The notes below the pieces were generated by a model, which was given only the letters and a program-made list of their open reading frames with translations, ran no database searches and was not told the origin of the DNA. DNA of 64,000 nucleotides from Rotaria socialis (lineage: Eukaryota > Rotifera > Eurotatoria > Philodinida > Philodinidae): the NCBI GenBank assembly GCA_905331475.1, contig CAJNYU010000369.1:1-64000 (forward strand), read 5' to 3'. This document shows, in pieces, positions 20,704 through 34,032 of the stretch. Position 1 is the stretch's first letter, and each line of letters starts with the position of its first letter. Position numbers and translations under genes: made by a program.

Positions 20704-21033
20704 ATGACTAAAGTTAAAGAAATTCGAGATGTTGTTATTACCCACTATCATAATGGTAAAAATGCTTCGGAAATTTCGACTATGTTAGCCAACAAGGTGC
20801 ATCGTGTTACCGTTCATCGATGCATACAGCGATTTAATTAAAGTGGTTCGGTTAATGCACGTGAATTATCCGGAAGGCGACGTACTGGACGAAATAAAAG
20901 ACTAATTAACTTGGTCAAAAGACGAGTTAGCTCTCAAAGTACAAGAAAACGTTCGAGAGCCATCACAGCGGATTTAGAAACCAGTCAATCAAACATGTTG
21001 AGAATGCTATAACAAGATCTAAGAATGAAATGA
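20704..21033 (+). pseudogene. Tc1/mariner-type transposase, N-terminal fragment
   Basis: ATG 20704 begins TKVKEIRDVVITHYHNGKN, a helix-turn-helix of the mariner/Tc1 kind (ISTMLANKVHRVTVHRCIQRF). After a TAA it continues with ARELSGRRRTGRNKRL, LVKRRVSSQSTRKRSRAI and LETSQSNMLRML, then a second stop and QDLRMK. This is the paired DNA-binding region only. The catalytic DDE part is missing, and two nonsense codons are present. Confidence 0.78.
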
Positions 21034-21039
21034 GTGAAT

Positions 21040-22150
21040 TCAAAGGAAACGTGCCACTATGTACACGACTTTCATCATTTGTAGAGCTCAGTGAACTGAT
21101 CATTTTGGTACTAAATAAGTATAGGGTAGTCATGGACTTCGCTTAAAATTAGCCTAAATACCATTTCGCGAATAGTCGAAAAACTGCAAAAGATAAAAAA
21201 TTCTATTTATTGTGAGAACATTATCTCTGTTACTTTAACATTCAAAACAGCAAGCTGTATACATTCTAACAGCCCAAGCTCAACTCTATCAAACGTCAAA
21301 CAAACAAAATGGCTCTACTCTAGAAAAAAACGTTTTTTACCACTGCACTCGATTTTGCTCTAGAAAAAGATTAATTCATAATGGTAGATCCCTTTCGAAT
21401 TTGACTGAAAATCGGTATAATAGGTTTTATAGAGCGTCAGTTGCTCTATCTTTTAGTGTATGTAGTTTTTCCATCGACTTTTATTCTTGCCCGCTAGACG
21501 CCGGAAATGTTTTTCTACTGCAGTTTTTGGTTAAATTTCAGTTCCAATCTGAGACTTTTTATAGAAACGACTGCATGAAATGATCTAAAAATTTCAATTC
21601 AAACAGACTTCGACTAGTGGAGGGAAGAGATTGTGAAATTTTACAACTCATCAAGTTTTCTTTCATATCACATTATGATTATAATGCGTAAAAATCATGA
21701 TTATACTGTTTTATTTTGAAAGAACGGTGGCGCATTACAGCTTGCATCGACCCACTCAACTATTCTCACTCTAATCCGTTGAATCATTCACTAAATGAAA
21801 GCACAAAGTTTACCTAACATTCCTATTCTATAAATATATCTCCTACAAAAACATTTCTACGCCACTTTTCTTACACCAAAAATTATGCAAATCCACAATA
21901 TACCACATGGATCCAACAGCAAAGCTCGTAGGTTTAACTCATTCTGCCAGAATCCCCAAGGTTTAAAAAGATAGCGCTTGAAAAATGCTACAAACCAGTA
22001 CTGTTTCTTTACCCAAAAACGGTGTGCCACTGGCGCTCGCCTGGTACATTATGTAGAAAATCGTGTATAGCGATTTGACAATGTGCGTGAAAAGTTTTAT
22101 TTTTATGAAATGAAATGAGATATAATGAACAGTGCCAAAATGAAATAGAA
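21040..22150. other. Intergenic, no gene seen
   Basis: No catalytic mariner sequence follows the fragment. Repeated CTCTAGAAAAA motifs occur near 21,315-21,370. Nothing else is supported. Confidence 0.3.
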
Positions 22151-22159
22151 ATGAGGTCA

Positions 22160-22606
22160 CTAGTCAGAATTTTCGTCCACGCCACTGTTGTCAATGTTTG
22201 GTTCAATAGAAAGTGATTGATTGCCATCTTCCGATTCCATTTCATCGTCGGTAAACCTCATATTGTCATGAGTGGCGGTATGCAATCTTGTTGCCGAAAG
22301 TGGATGATCAGAAGTTTGAATAACGGCATTTTCGATGCTCAGGTGTCACAAAAGGGCTGTGACGTGTGAGCACATCCCAACTTCTCTTGCATCTGCTGCG
22401 GAAATACAATACCATGCTTCAATGGACTGTAGCTTATCTTCGTCGATTTGGATCCTTGCCACATGCTTCCTCTCTTTTGAATGTCACGATTGGAATCGTC
22501 CTCGAATGAGGTCGTTGTGTTCCCTACAGACTTCGACAATGAATTCCAATTCTTTATCATTCATCTGAGACCGTCGTAAATGATCGATGATGTAGGACTT
22601 CGCCAT
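22160..22606 (-). pseudogene. SWIM-type zinc-finger protein, truncated and broken
   Basis: Minus-strand frame from ATG 22606 (MAKSYIIDHLRRSQMNDKEL) to TAG 22160-22162. It contains CREHNDLIRGRFQS, a TGA, HSKERKHVARIQID, then EAWYCISAADAREVGMCSHV followed by TALL, a TGA and HL. The C..C-x-H spacing with GMCSHVTALLWHL-like ending is a SWIM finger, of a family very abundant in bdelloid genomes and often transposon-associated. The two TGA codons sit where Arg (CGA) and Trp (TGG) are expected, each one transition away. The upstream AG at about 22627 could be a splice acceptor. The C-terminus is acidic and Ser-rich. Confidence 0.68.
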
Positions 22607-22609
22607 TTT

Positions 22610-23330
22610 TATTTGGTAGGAACCTGTAATGTAAGAAATTTAAAAAAAATTGTCTTAGAGAAACATTTTTCCTACCAAAAGTGAGATGATGTTGTAACGG
22701 AAAAATATTTAAGTCGCGTAAATATTCTTCAAATAACTATCAAGATATATAGAATTGCGTATATATCCTGATAGGATGATGGACAACAAAGTGTCGATCA
22801 GTATCAGCTATATATTTTAGACACTGTGTATAATATTAATAACAATTCCACACGATGAGTTTATTCTTGCCAAAAATGAGTTCTGCGTGTTGTCTTTCAA
22901 TACAACCGAACATAATCGTACGTATTACAAAGCACAACTTTCTTCTAACTTGACTTGTTTAGAAGTGAACTCGACTCAACTGCCTTTCTACTGCTCTGAT
23001 ACTGCTGTTATACTGTTCTCTATTTCACATATAACGCAAGTTTATATACTAGGAAGAGAATAAGGAAAATATAAATAAGAGAGAGAGAAGAAGATACATA
23101 GAGACAAAAGTTATTGCGAGAGAAGGGGATTCGAGGAAAGAAAAAGATATCTGGAGAGAAAAAATACACAGAAATATTACGTACTGTTCAGTGGACGATT
23201 ATGCGTTGTCATATGCAAGGATGAATATTAATGATGTGAACTTAATTACGTCACTACAGTATGTTCATCAGCTCTATGACTTACAAGTGAACGCCTGGTG
23301 GTTCATATAACCCCTATCTAATCTAGTCCT
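22610..23330. other. Intergenic, purine-rich stretch, no gene
   Basis: Contains a GA-rich tract near 23,070-23,160. The 5' end of the following Helitron, including its HUH nuclease motif, should lie here or be deleted. I could not see it. Confidence 0.3.
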
Positions 23331-23339
23331 TTACGAGGG

Positions 23340-26300
23340 GCGTACTTCTTGGCACTGATGCCTCAATAGGTCGGATAACTATGCGTCGATCACATCCGTG
23401 AATCAATAACTTCAATGAATGACTTATAAGTGCTTGCCGATCCAATATGGACATTAAATTCATCTGGACTGGTAACGATGCTAAAGCTCTAGTGTACTAT
23501 ACAACTGATTACATCACAAAATCAAGCCTTGCTTTCTATGATATGTTTGCACTTGCACAACAAGGAATCAGATCCATTGAGCAGCAACAAGCAACAGCTG
23601 GGACTGAAAGTGCTATTGAAAAATCGCGCAAATTCGTGTTGCGCGGTGCTACAATACGAATTGCTTCACATCAAGAAGTTTCTGGCGTTCAAGTGGCATC
23701 GTATCTAATGAATTATGGAGACCATTACACTACGCACGCATTTAGAAATATTTTCCTCATCTCGATTGAAAACTATCTACAAGCAGAAATAATGAAAGTC
23801 AGACTAAGTGAAAAAGATATTGATGAAGAGGAATCGGATGGTAAAGAGTATTAAAATGGTTGCATGCATATCAAATTTAGTATATTTGTTGAATTATCAA
23901 TACCCTTTCATGGGGACCAAGAAGACGAAGCAAAAGAAATTGAAGAACAGTTTATTTTGGAACTACAAAAAACAAAAAGCGGGCACAGTTATATGATGGT
24001 GAACACCCGTCTAGATTATCAGTATCGATCAAAAGATCTAACAGCTTTATGTTTGTATGAATTTATTAGTCTATTTCACAAAAAAGTAATCCACAAAGCA
24101 GGCAGACGTTTATTGACGAGTGCCAAGGCGTCTGATCGTGAACGACTAAGCATAGAAGGAACAAAGATGAATGAGTGACACACTTTTGCAAGCCTACATC
24201 CACAATCATCATCACAAATTTTCATTAAACATACCAGTCCAGTTGTACCAGTTCTTCTGGGTCCTCAGATACCGCATCATGAGAGAGAAAACACACGTGA
24301 ACGCTATTGCCATGCATTGCTAACTTTATTCGTTCCATGGAGATCAGTGGAAGGTCTCTGCTGATGGTCTCAAGATTGTTGAAAATATACAGCTCTTGCA
24401 TGAATGTAAAAATGATCGAGACGAACATCTCCATCAAATTATTACAGCAGCTCAAACTAATACCCAAATCGATCCTATTCTGATTCCTAGCTGCTATGAA
24501 ATTGATGAAAATAATCCTGAAGACGACTCTGAGGAACTTTCACAAATGCTTTCGTTGGTAAATGAGAGCATTACGCTGCACCTCTTAGCAGTCACGAGTA
24601 GCATTATCTATTTGATGCATTGGAAGCGATTGACAAAACGATCAGATTTGGATCACTAAATGGTGAGTTAACTAGTAACCCTACTACTAATAATAATATT
24701 AAAATATATCTATCTGTTAGGCAGTGGCACTATCTTTGACCACTACCCATCTTCTTTCTGTTATCTCTATTGGCCATGAGACTAACTAATTGGTTTAACA
24801 TATGTATGAAGTAAAGTAGTATTTGTTGGAGTTGTAAACGGGATTCTAGTTAGAGTTGGTTTCAAGAAATAAAGAGTTAGGTAAACGTAACTATCTAACA
24901 ATATCAAACAAAATTTTCTGCTGGATCACAGATGATTTCTATACATTTATAGTAGCAGATTCACATCATGGAACTATGAGTAAACAATGGAAACAAGACA
25001 TTGAAAACAGAAAACATCAAGCAAGAAATTATTTAATATCAGGAGAAGACTTTTTGGATGTACCATTGACAAGCAATTACTAATGTGTGTGCCTGGTTGC
25101 GGTGGTACTGGAAAGTGTCAATTGATTCGTGCAATTACGAAGTATTTCCAAATGACAAAGAGAGGAACAATGTTGCGTAAAGTGGCACCAACATCTATAG
25201 CAGCGGCACAGATTGATGGATTAACAATACACTAGTTTTTAGGTGAAAGTCGCAAAAATTAAAAAAAAAGACAAATTAGAACCTTCAGACCAGGCGACAT
25301 AAAATTAGAAAACGAGTGACGCCATGTCAAGTACTTGATTATCGACGAGATATAGTATGGTAGGACTTAGTCTGGTGGCCCGACTTAATAGAACAGTGAA
25401 AAAAGTGAATCATATTAATATGGACGTGAATGCTCCATTCGGTGGTGTAAATATAATCTTTTTTGGCGATTATTTACAATATTCTCCAGTGCTGGATAAA
25501 CCTCTGTATCATAGCTACGCATTGGCACAGCAGCATAACGAACGTCAAATAGAAATGCAACGTGCACAGAAGATAATATCTCAAAGCAATTGTGTTGTCA
25601 AATTGAACCAGCAAATGTGGACGAAAGATGCAAGATATCTAGAACTATCAACTAGGTTAAGAGATGGGAAATCAACAGCCGAGAATTATCAACTTCTTTG
25701 TACACGAGTAATTGGAGCTCCAAATTTGGAGATATCTTTGCAACAGGAACCATGGAACAAAGTATGCTAGAGCATCTTGATTCTTAGTATTTGATCATAT
25801 GTTTTGTAATAGGCTCGTACATTGGTTTTCGAAACACACTTCGAACTCAACGAAACAATCGAGCTGTACTGAATGAAGCAATTGAGACGGGAATCCGACC
25901 GGCTGCTTGTGTCGCTCAGAACTATATACGAAATAAAGCCATTGATGATTCAAGATTACGCAAAGCAATTCTCGAACTGTCCGACAATAAAACAGAACAT
26001 CTTCCAGGTTACTTACCACTTGGGCCCGGTATGCCATTTTTACTAACGGAAAATGTTGCGACCGAACTAGGGCTATCTAATGGTAAACGTGGAATATTTC
26101 ATCAGTTCGTATATGATGAATTTTGTGTAGATGTGCAATTCGACGTGGTCGTTTTCTTGAAGCATACTAAATTTATAACACGACCAAAATACGCTTTGGT
26201 TGAGTTTTCGAGCTGCAAGCTTGCTTCCGGACTGAAAGATCTTGAGAAATAAATAATTCCGATCTCTCTTTCTGAACAAAATTTTACATTCGATATTAAA

Positions 26301-26530
26301 GAATTGTTTCAAAAACTGAAAAGGCAGTCAAACGACCAACGAAAATTTTGGTCAAGCGTTAACCTGTTCGACTATCTCGTGTTAAACGACTGGATGATCT
26401 CCTGATTGTGCGTCCTTTCAACTTCTCATCTCTACAGGTGAAACCAACTGCAGCACAAATGTAAGAACTTAACAGATTAAACAAGATTGCAATAAGTACT
26501 CGAAAACATTTTCCTACTACTACTTCGAAT
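23340..26530 (+). mobile_element. Decayed Helitron (Rep plus helicase)
   Basis: Second Helitron. The Rep-side fragment reads TDASIGRITMRRSHP, stop, INNFNE, stop, LISACRSNMDIKFIWTG and then ALVYYTTDYITKSSLAFYD (23447-23854). 23.86-24.18 kb includes RLDYQYRSKDLTALCLYEFI. 24.24-24.66 kb includes GPQIPHHERENTRERYCHAL and LLHECKNDRDEHLHQI. The helicase starts near 24,980 with RKHQARNYLISGEDF, Walker A GCGGTGKC at about 25,100, LIIDEI followed by a frameshift, IFFGDYLQYSPVLDKPLY, TEHLPGYLPLG and RLSRVKRLDDLLIVRPF. An internal deletion between ILVKR and SRVKR near 26,360 removes motif V (the THKSQGQT block present in the copy at 1-1541). Many stops show that it is inactive. Confidence 0.87.
24980..26460 (+). 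pseudogene. Helitron helicase domain, internal deletion
   Basis: Homologous to 1-1541 through most of its length, but it retains the Walker A region that the first copy has lost to the window edge. A one-base insertion in the DEIS(M)VG box near 25,352, stops near 25,234 (IH*FLG) and 25,318, and loss of motif V disable it. An intron gap lies at about 25,757-25,812. Confidence 0.83.
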
Positions 26531-26539
26531 AATCTTATT

Positions 26540-27020
26540 GTAATGTTACTTTTATTAGGTTAGAATATTTGCACCATAAAACATTAATCATTTATCAATT
26601 TTTTATTTCAATTTTGTCGGCGCTTTTGTTTTTTATTGTAAATCGCCTATCTAATGATTTATCAAATGAAATAAAAGATTTCGCCAACGTACCTCTAAAA
26701 CGACAAAAGCTTATTCTTGCCTCCACGTCTACAACTTACACCTGAAAATCATCCTGCGCACCGAATATGCTCATTAACGCGGGGGAACGAGATCGCATTT
26801 AGTTTCGCAAATGTGCGTGGTTGATTGCCACTAAAATTAGAGTTTCCCTACAAAAAACGTCTACCACAGAGTTATTTCCACCTTCCATTCTCGAAGCTGC
26901 ACTAACTTTCCGCTCATTCCACACAGGCAATCTTGCATACGGATCACTAAGTATCAAAACAATCAGTTTAAGCAAAAATGAAAACAAATTTTTCCCTATT
27001 TTGGATTCTCAATCAACACT
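26540..27020. other. Intergenic, no gene
   Basis: No coding signal. This should contain the Helitron 3' terminus, but I could not identify its hairpin. Confidence 0.3.
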
Positions 27021-27023
27021 ATG

Positions 27024-27722
27024 CTCTAGTGCATGTACTGAGCTAAGGATACCTGAAAAAGTACCCTGATTTAGTATGTCACAGGATCTTTCGAGTACTG
27101 AAGTAGCTTAAAGTACTTTTAGGTACGTATTAGGTACTGATCAAGTACTCAACTGGGTACTATTACATAGTATGCTTAGGTGCCCTGTTTCCAAAATTGC
27201 AGTATGCTAATGGTCGATTCTAATATTTGGCCCTTTTCATTTTCTCTCAAAGCACGTTATTACATTTTTTCAATTTTATTTCATTTTATTTTTCCAATTC
27301 TGGCAACTTCAACAGGTCAAATTTTGGGATCTGACCAAACTTGCGTTGGTCGAATCTCCATCAGACCACTTCAGAGTAGTCCGCTCTTAATTGACGATTA
27401 AGATCGTCACATTCTCGACTAATAAATAGTCAAGAAATAACCTAGAAAAGAATATGAAAATAGTTTAGTTTCTTATGATTTGCCGAGTTATTTATAAGGA
27501 GCCGTCCAAGTCAAAGAAAACGGTGAATGAACAGTCGCTACACAGAACGCGACAAATCTAGGATCCTCTGTAGAGTCTTCCTCAGTAAAATTACAGGTGC
27601 GGGTACCCAATACAGTACCTACATCAGTATAATTACTGAAAATTTTCGAAGTACTCATATTAGGTACCTTGCTAGGGCTTTCTTAGTATATGGGTACCCT
27701 GAACTCAGTACATGCTCTAGGG
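27024..27722. mobile_element. 699-bp GTAC-rich inverted-repeat element
   Basis: The left end CTCTAGTGCATGTACTGAG and the right end (complement CCCTAGAGCATGTACTGAG) are inverted repeats, flanked on both sides by TATG (27020-27023 and 27723-27726). The subterminal DNA is full of GGTACC/AGTAC palindromes. No coding content. It looks like a non-autonomous DNA transposon of a family distinct from the CAAGGGG group. Confidence 0.65.
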
Positions 27723-27829
27723 TATGTTTCCAATGGCGAGTAAAACTTCGAGTTTCTCAAACCTGCCTCCAAGTCATACTAGACAATTTTTTGGATGCAT
27801 GGAAAATATGCAACTAAACTGACTAGTTG

Positions 27830-30800
27830 AAAAATAATTCAAATTTAGTTCCACTCAAAATAACTGTTAAACGCCTATTACTCAGACTCCGTCTAAATGA
27901 TAGCAATAACTAATAATCACCGTTTCATGAGATGTTTTTGTAAAATAACGATAGATTCCGACTCGCTTACCACGACAACTTCAACACAAATTTTCTCACA
28001 AAGAATAACTTTCTCGAAAAATATATTTTTTATCAAAAAAAGGACCCTTGTAAAAAACTGCTAAAGTAGTCCCGGACTCGAGTTCCCTAGCCTCGATAGC
28101 CCATAGATAAAAATATTCCAGTATAGCTATTGTGAGGATTTCGAGGAGCTATTGTATCTGCGTTTCTATTGGGCGAAAGAACATACAAACGTACGAAGTT
28201 TACTCGCTCAGCGTAGCATATGGTCCTCTTTTCAGTAGAGGGAATGAAGAATAAACGAATCTCTATTTCCATGTATACATTAATGCATTTGACTCTGCAA
28301 ATGTGTCGTCTAATAATGAATACGTAGAATATTTTAATAATCATTACATATGCATAATCCCTTCTATCATTCTCTATTGGTCATAAATAACAGCAGTTGT
28401 CTTTCTGAGATTAATCAGACTAAAGTACTAAATAAATACGTCAGAATCTACAGTGAACTTCCAATAGCACAGTGACTGTACTCCTGTTGCTTTTTCAAAT
28501 AATGAATACCAACTGTTTCCAATTAGATAAGATATTCGATTTATTATGATATGCATACGGACATATGAAGCATCCTCTTTTAATCATAATAATATTCATT
28601 TTCTTGAGAAATAAACATTCAAATAACAAGAGAAAGAAAGAAAAACAAAAAAGTCATTGCCAAATTATATGTGAACTCTACAAGGAATAGATGCTCGAAG
28701 ATTAACATCATATGATCTCTCTTCTTATATATAGATATCTATACGAAAGCAAATAAGGTCAGGTCAGTAACTCTACTATTACCTCCAGTAAATAGAGAAG
28801 TAAGTCGCTGAGTTATATATAATTTAGTTACGTAACAAAACAATGATGATATTTTTCCCAGAAAAAAGTAATCTTTCTCGATTATTTATCAGGAATATTA
28901 TCATTATTATTATGTTTTAAAGTATTATAGAACGTAAATGGCCTTAACCAGAATATTTAGCTTATGTTTTTATTTTTCTTCATGTTATCATTGTATTGTC
29001 GCAAATAAAACATATTATTATTTATAAATTGTATCAATAAGAAAGAAAAGTTGTTGTTTAACGATTATATCAATGTCATAAATACGATCGAGAATGTCGA
29101 TTTATGTGAATATAAAAAAAGTAGTTCTACAGAGATATTTTATCAATGAATAATGAGTCGAAGTTTGCGATCGAAACAATTTTGTTTCTATCTTATTCTG
29201 AAAAGCGATCGTTCATCATCGAATTTATTGGAGCTATTTTTTCTTGTTCCATGCCAACTTGTCAGTTATTCATATTTTTATCAAGGTCTTAGCCTAGAAT
29301 AGCATCAATTAGAGTAGTAAGACCTATTCACTCCCGTTTTTTGATCATTTGAGTACACGTTGTTCTACTAGAACTTTGTTGTCTTCATTGACGAAATTTT
29401 CCATGTGATAATCAAGCATTTACAAATTGTTCGGTTATATTTTTTATTCATTAAAGAAGATCGGCAAGATTCTACTACTGTTCAAATATTGCCTTTAGCA
29501 AGTTGCATTAACCACTAAAGAAAAACGAAAGAAAAATATTCAGACTGAAAAAAAAATCAATGTCTGTATGATTTAAAACTAGCTCAGTCTTTTTATATCT
29601 AAGAGAATGATTATGTAGCTTGTAAACTTATTAAATATATAAATAATATTTGTTCTTGTTAAGGAAAACATTAATTAATTTTCATTCTCACTGATCAATC
29701 ATCGAATATGTTAAAACTAGTAAGCGTAAGATATGTAGCTACACGTGTTCAACAAAATACATTAAAGCACTTATTGAGTTACGTAATATGAGAAAGTATT
29801 GAGCGTTAAGGATATTCATTTTACGATGAATTTAGTATAGAATTCTGTGATGACACACTTCTCTTTTTTTAGTGGATTATGTTTTATTTACTTCACGTAC
29901 GCATTTTCTTTATTAAATTTTATTTCAATCTTGAAGCATTAAGTAGAAACATAGAATATGTAATTTATACCTTTAAATTAACAACAGAAACAAAATATAA
30001 TAGTTTATATTGAATCATTCTACTTAATCCGAATGTTTATTTTAATTTTATGTCCGTCATTGTCTTTTATTACTTCATAGAACAGTGAGAATATATATCT
30101 GATAAACTTTCTTTTACATAGAATAATCATCTATGAGAAGTCTACATAAATTTTAGACATGTAGACGAGATAATGACATTAAATCATTTCTCATGTTTAT
30201 ACACATAAATGCTTTGAATTTGAGTTAAATATTAAAGTTCTTCAAAAATCTAACTTTTATAGAATAAACTATCAATAACAATTATCCTTGATCCAGTCAT
30301 GAGTTCTATGGTCAATAGAGATTAATGTTTTCTTTTCTTTGTTCCGATATAACCAAATAAAATAAGACAAAAAGTAAAATAATGACAACGTTCGTTGCTT
30401 TATTTCTTCTCTTCACTGTTCACTGTTCAATATTTAATAGGTATTAGACCATTTTTCTTTGTCTTACTAGGCTATTTGCTTTTTCTGGCTTTGTTTTTAT
30501 TATGGTCTTATATTCTTAGTATTGCTTATTTCTTATGGAATATTAATTATTAATTATTAATCCATTAAACTTATGAATATGTTTGAAAATGGAACAACAG
30601 TTTTATGATATTGCATCAAGACGAATTATTTAATTTGGAAATATTATTTGTTTTTTTTAATATCGTACTTTTCTTGTCATTGAGAATTAGAAATTGAACT
30701 AACTTTATTAAATTGATCAATCGAATCATGTGTCGATTTTTCTTTTCTTTTTAAGATAAGATTTGTAGAAAAAGGAGAGAAAATGACATGAATAAATAAT

Positions 30801-33800
30801 TAAATCTTCATATCGGCATCACATTTTTGTGAGCACAGCTTGTCTTTTACTTGATTTAAAATGAATCCTTGGTAAAAGCTATTTATTTATTTATAAATAA
30901 CGACGTGTCAAATACTGATGATAGATCAAATAGGTCTCTATACTATTTTTCTTTCTTTCTCTTCGATTCTCTGCGTCTATGTTACTAGTCTTGCAAAAAA
31001 AATCGTGACTCGCACGCATATATGATGCAGAGACAGAAACAAAAAAAAGAGGGCAGCCGACGTCATCCTATGTTCGTGCAATGATTTCCTCTCACTCGCT
31101 TGTTCGTTGCTCTTCAAGGACAGTCGCTGAGGCGCGTACAGAGCTCATTCTGTGCCTACTAAATCATCATACTTGTCCTTCCTCTGTTCGTACGAGAATA
31201 TTTACTCTCGGATGTCGACAAGAGTAAGTCATTTTACCGTTCAGAATTTTTCATAGTAGTGCAATTCTTTTTCTTTTGCCCAATAACACAAATCATTTCA
31301 CAATAAAGTTTCATTAAATAGTTGAAAAAAATGAAATCTAGTATAATATAATTTGATGAGTCCTATATCTTAAATATTTGTTTATTTTTCTATTCATTAT
31401 GACTTGACAACGTTCACTATTTGTATTTCTCGGCATTGTCCTGCGACCGTTATAAATAAGATGAAGGTCTTCTTTCTTTTCTCACTGCATAACAAACATG
31501 GAAAAAATCATGTTTATTTGTATAAGTTAATTCTAAAGTATAGAAGCGTAACAGAAATATCTAGATAATAGAATGCTCTTGTTTATCGATAAGTACTTGA
31601 ACGAAATAAAAGAGGCCGAATCTTTAACACAATAAAATCCACAATGATTAAGTTATTTTACCTTAATAACTGTCACTAACAAAGAAAAATTTGACGTTCG
31701 TTAGTATAATTGATTAATAGAATGACAACTTGATTGAGAATCGCTCAAATTTCTTTTGTTCTTTCACTTTTTTCTCGTCATTTGATTTTTATCTATAATA
31801 TTCCATTAATGTATAATTACTTATATGATGAATCTGTCGGAAATGGATCAAGCAAAAGATTATCTTTATATTTGATAGGTATTCGACAAAGTAAATAATT
31901 ATTAAAAGCGATAGTATAGATGCTGTAATAGTTTGGTTTTCATACTTTATCAATATATAGAAAATTCAATATGTATATGTAGATCATAATTGTGTTTTCT
32001 CTTAATTGAACCATCATAAATTCACATGACCCTTGAGAAAAATTTCACTGTGAATATAAAACTAGAACAGAAAACTAAATAAACGAACATTATGACAAGA
32101 AGATCTCTGAATATTTTAGTTAGCATCATTCTGAGATAATTAAAGATAAAATAATGCTTAAACTCAGAAATTGGAATTGTAAAGATGTCGATAAATAAAG
32201 CACAACAATAGCTAATCTTCTTATTATTTTTTCTTTTGATCTCATAAATATATATTTGTTTTGAAGCATCGAGATAAGAGACAACAGACTTGGTTAAAAA
32301 ATGAAGAGTGGCAACAAACAATAGCTAAGCACCCTAAAAGCAAACTATATTTATACGATATGAATGGATTATCGCCTTGTATCATCAGTAGTTGATTTGA
32401 TCGATCAAATGTGCCTATTAATCCACGCAAAGCAAAGGTCGTTTTCTTTATTCATATTCTTATTTGTTTCTCATTCTTTCTTCTGTTCTGATTCTCTCTC
32501 GATTATCATGGAAAGAAAATAAGAAACAGGTCGAGAGAGAGAAATAGATATGTTTCACGCTTTTTTTAAATACCTGGAGGCCAAAGTTTTACAGAATGAT
32601 AGTATAGCTAAAGTATTTTGTTCTTTTTTCTTTCGTAATTATATAACTTTAAGGACATTTACATTTATAAATGTAGACAGCAAGCACATCGTTTTGAATG
32701 ATTTTTTTATTGACTCCTTTTTGCTCCAGTTTATATCGAAGCCAAGATTCAATACCGATAAATATGTAGACAGAATATGGAACGATGTAGGTTAACTATC
32801 ATTCTGCAGCTAGTGAATTAATGTACATGGAAAAATGATCGATAATTTCATTATTAATATATTTTACTCTGACCACAAGAGTTTGTTACTTTCTCTCTCG
32901 CTTATTTTTATTGCGGTTTGCATATTTTCTCTTTTACTTGTGTGTTATTTTTTTTCTTTTCTTTCTTGTCGTGTCTCTTTCTCAACTTGTTGAAATGAGA
33001 AGGTTGTCTGCTGTCCAGATTAAAATATCGTTGCATACAGTAACAGATATAGTCAAAGTAACTGTAATAGACAGAAAAAAAAGTTTCACCAGCATTTCTT
33101 TTTTTACGCATAAAACGCATACTAGAGCAAAAAGTTGTGAAAAGAGAGAAAGAGAAAGAAACTAGTGTCTTTCTGCTATTCTGTTTTTCTTTTCTTGTGT
33201 CTGTGGGTTTGTAACCGCAACAAATCATCACTACACTTACAATCGAAACCATCATCAACGAGAGACGAAGAGAGAGACGATGCGGCAGCAACAACGACGA
33301 CAGCACCTTTTTTTTGCTCGTTCCTCTGTGTGCATCTATTATGTAAAATATGCACATAACCACATTCACATATTGGTGTTAACCGCAAAAAAGGATAGAA
33401 TAGAAAAAAAAACATGAGAGCAGAGTATCTTTTAACTTTCCCCATTACTTCGAACGGCCAATTTTTTGTTTACAATTACCCACGACAACAATGAGTTGAG
33501 AAAGAGAAATTTTTTTTTCTGTTTTCTCGTTGGTGGTTTCTTTTTTATTGCTGTTCACCTTTTAATTTTCTAATTTCGCCTTTTTACCTATTTATTCCAT
33601 TTATTTTCTTCATCATCATAATCAATACTTCGAGACAAACAGACTCATTGAGCATATAGACGAAGGTCAAGTATATTCTTTATACTTTGATTTCGTTTCT
33701 GGATGTTTGCTCTTTTCAAATGATGTAGTTTACTGAATGCATATTTTGTTTCTTCAATATTTCAATTCGTTTCATTGTTCCTTGAGCATATATTTCTTCT

Positions 33801-34032
33801 AATGCAGACTTTACTGGTGTTCTTTGTACTAAGAATAATAATCAATTCATGGGAGTACACCACACCATCTATACAAGACCAGAAAAAATAGACTGTTAAA
33901 AAGCACAATTGATTTCTTTTTCAGAGAGTTTCAATAAGTTCAATATGTTTTATTATAATTGTAGATTCTGTTTTCTCTCTTCACTTGTAGTCAACATTTC
34001 TTTAGCGAAGGTAATTAAATAAGAAGAAAAAA
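27830..34032. other. 6.2 kb AT-rich gap without a supported gene
   Basis: No coding exon chain found on either strand. 31,010-31,225 is less AT-rich and ends in a good donor (CAAGAGTAAGT), so it could be a promoter with a non-coding first exon of the gene at 34033. 32.9-33.5 kb is CT/GA-rich with overlapping spurious frames. The minus-strand frame at 32242-32430 is unrecognised. Confidence 0.35.
31010..31225 (+). promoter_or_regulatory. Possible promoter and non-coding first exon
   Basis: A local rise in GC within very AT-rich DNA (GCAGCCGACGTCATCC, TCGCTGAGGCGCGTAC), ending at a strong splice donor GTAAGT at about 31,223. The next plausible coding start on this strand is 34033. Weak evidence only. 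Confidence 0.25.

Noticed and set aside
28087-28344. 85-codon minus frame
   Set aside because: No family resemblance, surrounded by non-coding AT-rich DNA.
32908-33445. Four overlapping frames of 64-153 codons on both strands
   Set aside because: They lie in CT/GA-rich simple sequence; mutual overlap and biased composition indicate chance frames.
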